The translations under genes and the position numbers were made by a program. A stretch of DNA of 34,679 nucleotides from Klebsiella pneumoniae (GTDB taxonomy: Bacteria; Pseudomonadota; Gammaproteobacteria; Ga0077536): positions 1 through 34,679 of the forward strand of contig CAMCQE010000027.1 of assembly GCA_945876945.1 (NCBI GenBank), given 5' to 3'. Below, piece after piece: positions 30,058 through 34,679 of this stretch. The notes under the pieces are model-generated. The model was not told the DNA's origin. It ran no database searches and saw only the letters and a program-made list of their open reading frames with translations. Within the stretch, counting starts at the first letter, position 1, and every line of letters begins with the position of its first letter.

Positions 30058-33000
30058 TCAATATTCAATCGAAACCGCGTCTTCGCCGAGGCGAGACTGC
30101 AAATGTTCCAGTAACTGATCCGACAGTTTTACCCGCCAGTCGTCTGCAAATTTGAGACGCGCCCGTGCGCCATCCCGTTCGTAATCTACCGCCACGGCAC
30201 ACTCGCCGGAGCGGTAATCAGTCAGGGTACGTTCCAGAAACGGGAGCAGGGTATCTGCACATCCCGCCTTCATCTGGAGTACCAGACTGCGCGCCAACTG
30301 TTGTCTTAACTCGCCCACGGACCAGAGCTTCTGGGCGTTCAGCGTGTTCTCACCGCTGACGTCATCCACCTTGCACTCGCCTTCCACGATCACGATGCGG
30401 TCTTCCAGCACCTTGTCGAGCGAGGCCTCGAGGACTTCATTGTACACGGTGACTTCCATGCGGGCGGTGCTGTCATCGAGCGTCATCACGCCCAACCGGC
30501 CGCGGCGTCCCTTATGAAAGCGGACCGCCACAATCAAACCCGCTACGCGCCGTTTGCCGGCCTTCATGTCCGCAATACGCGTGCCCGCCAGCGTTGCTAA
30601 TTCACGCGCGTAGCGGTCGATAGGATGACCACTGAGATAGAGCCCCAGGGTTTCCTTTTCCCAGCCCAACAACTGTTGCTTGGACCATTCTTCGCCGACG
30701 CAGGCGCCGCGCCAGGCGGCCGCTTCGGCCGGATCAGCGACTTCGTTCTGGGCCGGCGAGCCGAAGAGGTCGACCTGCCCGGCGGCAGCGGCCCGCGCCT
30801 GCTGTTCGGCGGCCTGCATGGCGTGCTCGATGATTTCCATCGCCCCCCGGCGGCGGGCGCCAAGGCCATCGATGGCGCCGGCCTTGATTAAGGCTTCCAG
30901 CACCCGCTTGTTAATCTTGCGGCCATCGTTGCGGCGACAGAGGTCGAACAGATCCCGATAAGGCCCACCCTGGTTTCGTTCCTCCACCAAGCCTTCCACC
31001 GCGTTCTCGCCTACCCCGCGGATGGCGCCCAGGCCGTAGCGGATGGTGCGGGAATCCGCCACGGTGAAGCGATGCTCGCAGGAATTGACGTCGGGCTTGC
31101 GCACTTCGATGCCCAGCTGGCGGCATTCGTCGATGAGACGCACCACCTTATCGGTACTGTCCATATCCGCCGACAGCACGGCCGCCATGAAATGCGCCGG
31201 ATAGTGGGCTTTCAACCAGGCGGTTTGATACGCCACCAGCGCATAGGCCGCCGAATGGGACTTGTTGAAGCCGTAACCGGCAAACTTTTCCATCAGGTCG
31301 AAAATCTGCGCGGCGAGGTCCTGATCCACTCCGCGCGCGACGGAGCCGTCGACGAAAGTCTGGCGCTGCTTGGCCATTTCTTCGGGCTTCTTCTTGCCCA
31401 TCGCCCGGCGGAGCATGTCGGCCGAGCCCAGCGTATAGCCGGCCAGCACCTGCGCGATCTGCATCACCTGCTCCTGATAGAGGATGACGCCGTAGGTGGG
31501 TTTGAGCACGGGCTCAAGCTCCGGGTGCGGATACTTCACCACCTGCTTGCCGTGCTTGCGCTCAATGAAGTCGTCGACCATGCCGGACTGCAAGGGGCCG
31601 GGACGGAACAGCGCCACCAGCGCCACCATATCTTCGAAGGAGTCGGGCCGCAGGCGCTTGATGAGTTCTTTCATCCCGCGCGATTCCAGCTGAAATACGG
31701 CGGTGGTTTGCGCCTGCTGGGTCAGTTCGAAAGTGGCGCTGTCGTCGAGCGGCAAGGTCTCGATATCCAGCAGCGCCTCGCCGAGACGCGCCCGATCGGC
31801 GTTGATGCCACGTAGCGCCCATTCGATGATGGTGAGCGTGCGCAGGCCGAGGAAGTCGAACTTCACCAGCCCCATGGCTTCGACGTCGCCCATATCGAGC
31901 TGGGTGACCGCGCTGGCGCCGTTCTGTTCAAAATAGAGCGGCATGAATTCGGTGAGCGGCTTGGGCGCGATGACGATACCGCCCGCGTGCTTGCCGGCGT
32001 TGCGCGCGATGCCTTCCAGCGCGAGACCCAGATCGAGGATCGATTTAACGTCCTCTTCCTGGTCGTAGCGGGTCTTTAGCTGGGGCTCTTCGGCCATGGC
32101 GCGTTCGAGCGTCATTTGCGGATCGAAGGGCACGAGCTTCGCCAACTGATCCACAAAGCCATACGGGAAACCGAGCGCGCGGCCGACGTCGCGCAGCACC
32201 GCCTTCGCGGCCATCGTGCCGTGGGTGATGATTTGCGCCACGCGATCACGCCCGTAGCGGTCCATCACGTAGTCGATAACCTCGTCGCGGCGATCCATAC
32301 AAAAGTCGACGTCGAAGTCCGGCATGGACACGCGTTCCGGATTCAGGAATCGCTCAAACAGGAGGTCGTATTGCAGCGGATCGAGCTCGGTGATGCCTAA
32401 GGAATAGGCCACCAATGAACCCGCGCCAGAGCCACGGCCGGGGCCAACCGGGATGCCATTGCGTTTGGCCCAACCGATGAAGTCCGCCACGATCATGAAA
32501 TAGCCGGCAAACCCCATCTTGGTGATGACGCCAAGCTCCAGATCGAGCCGCGCCCCGTAAACCACCGGGTCGGGCGGCGTGGGCTGGATTTGGGTGAGTT
32601 TCACGATGCGTCGTTCAAGCCCTTCGCGGGACTCGGCGTACAGCAATTCTTCGATGGTCTGGTCGCCGGTCACCGGAAACTCCGGCATTTGGTAGGCGCC
32701 AAAATCCAGCTGCAAGGTGCAGCGTTCCGCGATGTGGACGGTGTTTTCGAGCAGCGCTGGTAAATCCGCGAAGCGCTCGAGCATCTCGGCCGGGGATTTC
32801 AGATACTGCTCGGCGGAATAGACGCGGGGCCGGCGGGGATCAGACAGCGTGCGACCTTCGTGGATACACACCCGCGCCTCATGCGCCTCGAAGTCATCCG
32901 GCTTCAGAAAGCGAACGTCGTTGCTGGCCACCACTGGCACCCCGGTCTGCGCGGCGAGATTGAGCGCGGCGTCGATCAAGCGCTCCTCGCCAGGCCGACC

Positions 33001-33519
33001 AGAGCGCACGACTTCGAGATACAAGCCATCGCCAAACACCGCCAGCCAGCGGGCAAGACGTTCGGCAGCCCGCGCCTCTGCCCCTTCAATCAGCGCCATT
33101 CCCACATCGCTGTGCGCGCCCGCCAGCGCGATAAGCCCAGCGCCAGTCGTGGCGTCCAGCCAGTGACGTTCCAAATGAGGGATACCCTGCAGCTGCCCTT
33201 CGCTGAACGCCCGGGTCAGCAGCCGACTCAAATTGCGATAGCCCTCGCGGTTGCGACAGAGCAAGACCAGTCGCGAACGCTCGCCGCCATCCTCCACGGC
33301 GCGCACCCAGACATCGGCGCCAATGATGGGTTTGAGGCCGGCACGCTCGATTTCCTGATAGAACTTCACCATCCCGAAGAGGTTGTTCTGATCGGTCACC
33401 GCGACCGCCCCCATCCCCAGTTCGCGGGCGCGCGCGGCGAGCTCGTCGATTCGCACAATCCCGTCGACCAGCGAATATTCGGTGTGCAGATGAAGATGGA
33501 CGAAGGAATTGCCGCTCAA
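30058..33519 (-). CDS. dnaE: DNA polymerase III alpha subunit DnaE
   Basis: The replicative polymerase, about 1153 residues. I start it at a TTG (33519): AGGAG lies seven bases upstream and the product begins [20 protein letters not shown], like other DnaE proteins; the ATG at 33570 would add 17 residues without homology. The PHP domain is at the N-terminus. The catalytic region has [18 protein letters not shown] and [20 protein letters not shown] with the aspartates, followed by [17 protein letters not shown] and YQEQVMQIA. The C-terminal third contains the helix-hairpin-helix and the OB domain. It follows rnhB by 69 bases. All major domains are present. Confidence 0.97.
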   Translation of the reverse strand: MSGNSFVHLHLHTEYSLVDGIVRIDELAARARELGMGAVAVTDQNNLFGMVKFYQEIERAGLKPIIGADVWVRAVEDGGERSRLVLLCRNREGYRNLSRLLTRAFSEGQLQGIPHLERHWLDATTGAGLIALAGAHSDVGMALIEGAEARAAERLARWLAVFGDGLYLEVVRSGRPGEERLIDAALNLAAQTGVPVVASNDVRFLKPDDFEAHEARVCIHEGRTLSDPRRPRVYSAEQYLKSPAEMLERFADLPALLENTVHIAERCTLQLDFGAYQMPEFPVTGDQTIEELLYAESREGLERRIVKLTQIQPTPPDPVVYGARLDLELGVITKMGFAGYFMIVADFIGWAKRNGIPVGPGRGSGAGSLVAYSLGITELDPLQYDLLFERFLNPERVSMPDFDVDFCMDRRDEVIDYVMDRYGRDRVAQIITHGTMAAKAVLRDVGRALGFPYGFVDQLAKLVPFDPQMTLERAMAEEPQLKTRYDQEEDVKSILDLGLALEGIARNAGKHAGGIVIAPKPLTEFMPLYFEQNGASAVTQLDMGDVEAMGLVKFDFLGLRTLTIIEWALRGINADRARLGEALLDIETLPLDDSATFELTQQAQTTAVFQLESRGMKELIKRLRPDSFEDMVALVALFRPGPLQSGMVDDFIERKHGKQVVKYPHPELEPVLKPTYGVILYQEQVMQIAQVLAGYTLGSADMLRRAMGKKKPEEMAKQRQTFVDGSVARGVDQDLAAQIFDLMEKFAGYGFNKSHSAAYALVAYQTAWLKAHYPAHFMAAVLSADMDSTDKVVRLIDECRQLGIEVRKPDVNSCEHRFTVADSRTIRYGLGAIRGVGENAVEGLVEERNQGGPYRDLFDLCRRNDGRKINKRVLEALIKAGAIDGLGARRRGAMEIIEHAMQAAEQQARAAAAGQVDLFGSPAQNEVADPAEAAAWRGACVGEEWSKQQLLGWEKETLGLYLSGHPIDRYARELATLAGTRIADMKAGKRRVAGLIVAVRFHKGRRGRLGVMTLDDSTARMEVTVYNEVLEASLDKVLEDRIVIVEGECKVDDVSGENTLNAQKLWSVGELRQQLARSLVLQMKAGCADTLLPFLERTLTDYRSGECAVAVDYERDGARARLKFADDWRVKLSDQLLEHLQSRLGEDAVSIEY

Positions 33520-33588
33520 AGCCTTACTCCTGAACTTGCTGACTGGCTGAACCGGGTGCAGTGGGTCCATTTATACCGCGTCGGCAGC

Positions 33589-34149
33589 TCATGCTGTGCG
33601 CCACTCGGCAACCGGCCGAAAAGTTTTCCGATGCGCGGGACACGGGCCGTGACGCCGTAAGGCGGCAAGATGGGCCGCTGTGCCATAGCCCCGATGCCGC
33701 GCAAAGCCGTACGCCGGATAGTGTTGATCGAGTTCGTCCATCATGGCGTCACGGCTCACCTTGGCCAGAATCGAAGCCGCCATGATGGCGGGTTCCAGTC
33801 CGTCCCCGCCCACCAGTGCGCGGGCCGCACAGGGCACCGCCGGCGTATGGAGCCCATCGACCAGAATTTGCTGTGGCAGACAGGGCAAGGCCAGCACCGC
33901 CCGCCGCATTGCCAGCAGGCTGGCCTGCAGAATATTCAGCGTTTCAATTTCCTCCACCGTGGCAATTCCCACGGCGTGACACTGCGCGTGCGCCAAAATT
34001 TCGTGAAAAAGGCGGTCACGAGCGCGAGCGCTCAAACGTTTGGAGTCAGCCAGACCGGAAATTGGCTGGCTCGCTGACAGCACCACGGCTGCCGCCACGA
34101 CCGGCCCGGCCAGAGGTCCCCTGCCCGCCTCGTCTACTCCTGCGATCAC
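33589..34149 (-). CDS. rnhB: Ribonuclease HII
   Basis: A 186-residue RNase HII, which cuts the RNA strand of RNA-DNA hybrids and removes misincorporated ribonucleotides. [18 protein letters not shown] near the start holds the Asp-Glu pair, ILVDGLHTP the third acid and [20 protein letters not shown] the fourth region, and [20 protein letters not shown] closes it. The start is GTG, overlapping the lpxB stop by four bases (GTGA). It sits between lpxB and dnaE as in gammaproteobacteria. Confidence 0.96.
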   Translation of the reverse strand: MIAGVDEAGRGPLAGPVVAAAVVLSASQPISGLADSKRLSARARDRLFHEILAHAQCHAVGIATVEEIETLNILQASLLAMRRAVLALPCLPQQILVDGLHTPAVPCAARALVGGDGLEPAIMAASILAKVSRDAMMDELDQHYPAYGFARHRGYGTAAHLAALRRHGPCPAHRKTFRPVAEWRTA

Positions 34150-34679
34150 GCGCCCGCCTCGTATCGCTTGCGCAGGCCTTGCTCAATCGCCAGCGCGGCG
34201 CTGCGTCCCGCCTGTTGGGCGAGCTGTTGATGGAGTTGCCCACAGCTGGCGCGCGCGGCCTCTCGTGCTGGCCCGTCACGTAACCATCGCTCGAGTGCGC
34301 CCGCCAGCGCCTCCGGGGTGGCTTCGTTTTGCACGAACTCGGGAAAAAGACGTTTTTCCAGCAATAAATTAGGCAACGCGATATGCGCTACTGTGACCAG
34401 ACGGCGCAGCCACCAATGGCTCAGCGCTGCCATCCGATAGGCCACGACCGCCGGGGTTCCGCACAGCGCAGATTCAAGGCTGACGGTGCCCGACACCACC
34501 AGCGCGGTATCTGCGGCGATCAGCACCTCGGAGGCCTGCCGTTCGACCACCGTGAGCGGCAGCGTTGGAGCGAGCGCGGCATGACGCTCGAGAATTTGGC
34601 GCGCAGCGGCAGCGTGAACGGCGCCAGCGACAAAGCGCGCATCAGGCATCGCCGCCTGCAGGCGCTGCGCGGCAAGGAG
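34146..34679 (-). CDS. lpxB: Lipid-A-disaccharide synthase LpxB, C-terminal part
   Basis: The frame is open to the right edge of the window, so the N-terminal half is outside. About 177 residues are visible. LpxB joins UDP-diacylglucosamine and lipid X to make the lipid A disaccharide at the inner membrane. [40 protein letters not shown] (split here from a continuous segment) and [19 protein letters not shown] are the conserved C-terminal blocks. It overlaps rnhB by four bases. Its presence supports a Gram-negative organism with the gammaproteobacterial lpx-rnhB-dnaE order. Confidence 0.95.
   Translation of the reverse strand, partial: LLAAQRLQAAMPDARFVAGAVHAAAARQILERHAALAPTLPLTVVERQASEVLIAADTALVVSGTVSLESALCGTPAVVAYRMAALSHWWLRRLVTVAHIALPNLLLEKRLFPEFVQNEATPEALAGALERWLRDGPAREAARASCGQLHQQLAQQAGRSAALAIEQGLRKRYEAGA

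Noticed and set aside
1-34679. tRNA, rRNA, CRISPR arrays, insertion sequences, phage genes
   Set aside because: None was recognised on either strand; no direct repeat array, transposase motif or cloverleaf-like sequence was seen.

Overview
The window looks like a chromosomal segment of a GC-rich gammaproteobacterium-like organism. The main evidence is the conserved block lpxB-rnhB-dnaE-accA-tilS at the right end, which is the gammaproteobacterial order. The cofactor genes suggest an aerobic alcohol or C1-compound oxidiser: PQQ synthesis, molybdopterin synthesis, a tungsten-type aldehyde oxidoreductase, and a gene for methanofuran synthesis of the kind found in methylotrophs that use tetrahydromethanopterin-linked formaldehyde oxidation. 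I cannot assign a genus. No PQQ dehydrogenase gene lies in the window.

Layout. 1-4788 is a molybdenum-cofactor island: the end of moaA, a mobA-mobB fusion and moeA on the plus strand, then moaD-moaE-pqqB on the minus strand, and moaC diverging from moaD. 4801-6495 is a minus-strand trio (DUF447 family, mfnB-like, pterin carbinolamine dehydratase) probably serving methanofuran/methanopterin metabolism. 6669-9065 is the PQQ operon pqqA-C-D-E, preceded by a good candidate sigma-54 promoter with two palindromes and containing a strong hairpin between pqqA and pqqC; pqqB is not in this operon. 9087-12211 carries a cyclic-nucleotide-binding/EAL protein, folP and a proline iminopeptidase-like hydrolase. 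12380-16631 is an AorABC-type aldehyde oxidoreductase operon with its own MoaD-like protein and an unknown 98-residue protein ending in three glycines. 16938-20262 is an eroded PQQ-alcohol-dehydrogenase accessory region: a short substrate-binding protein, a beta-propeller protein, a LuxR-type response regulator and the 3' remnant of a TonB-dependent receptor. 20263-24046 holds a DUF1244 gene, a sigma-54 two-component system and a cytochrome b561.

24173-27669 is a tight six-gene operon that I consider the most interesting part: an L,D-transpeptidase, a DUF302 protein, a MotA/TolQ/ExbB-type channel subunit, a single-span periplasmic protein in the place of ExbD, and two tandem paralogous membrane proteins. 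I do not recognise it as a described system. It reads like an ion-gradient-powered envelope machine. 27685-34679 is the housekeeping block tilS, accA, dnaE, rnhB and a partial lpxB.

How it fits together (inference): periplasmic PQQ enzymes would oxidise alcohols; the tungsten aldehyde oxidoreductase would oxidise the aldehydes in the cytoplasm and pass electrons through its polyferredoxin and FAD subunits; the moa/mob/moe genes supply its pterin cofactor; the mfnB-type operon supports formaldehyde oxidation. The sigma-54 response regulator in the window is one candidate activator of the pqqA promoter.
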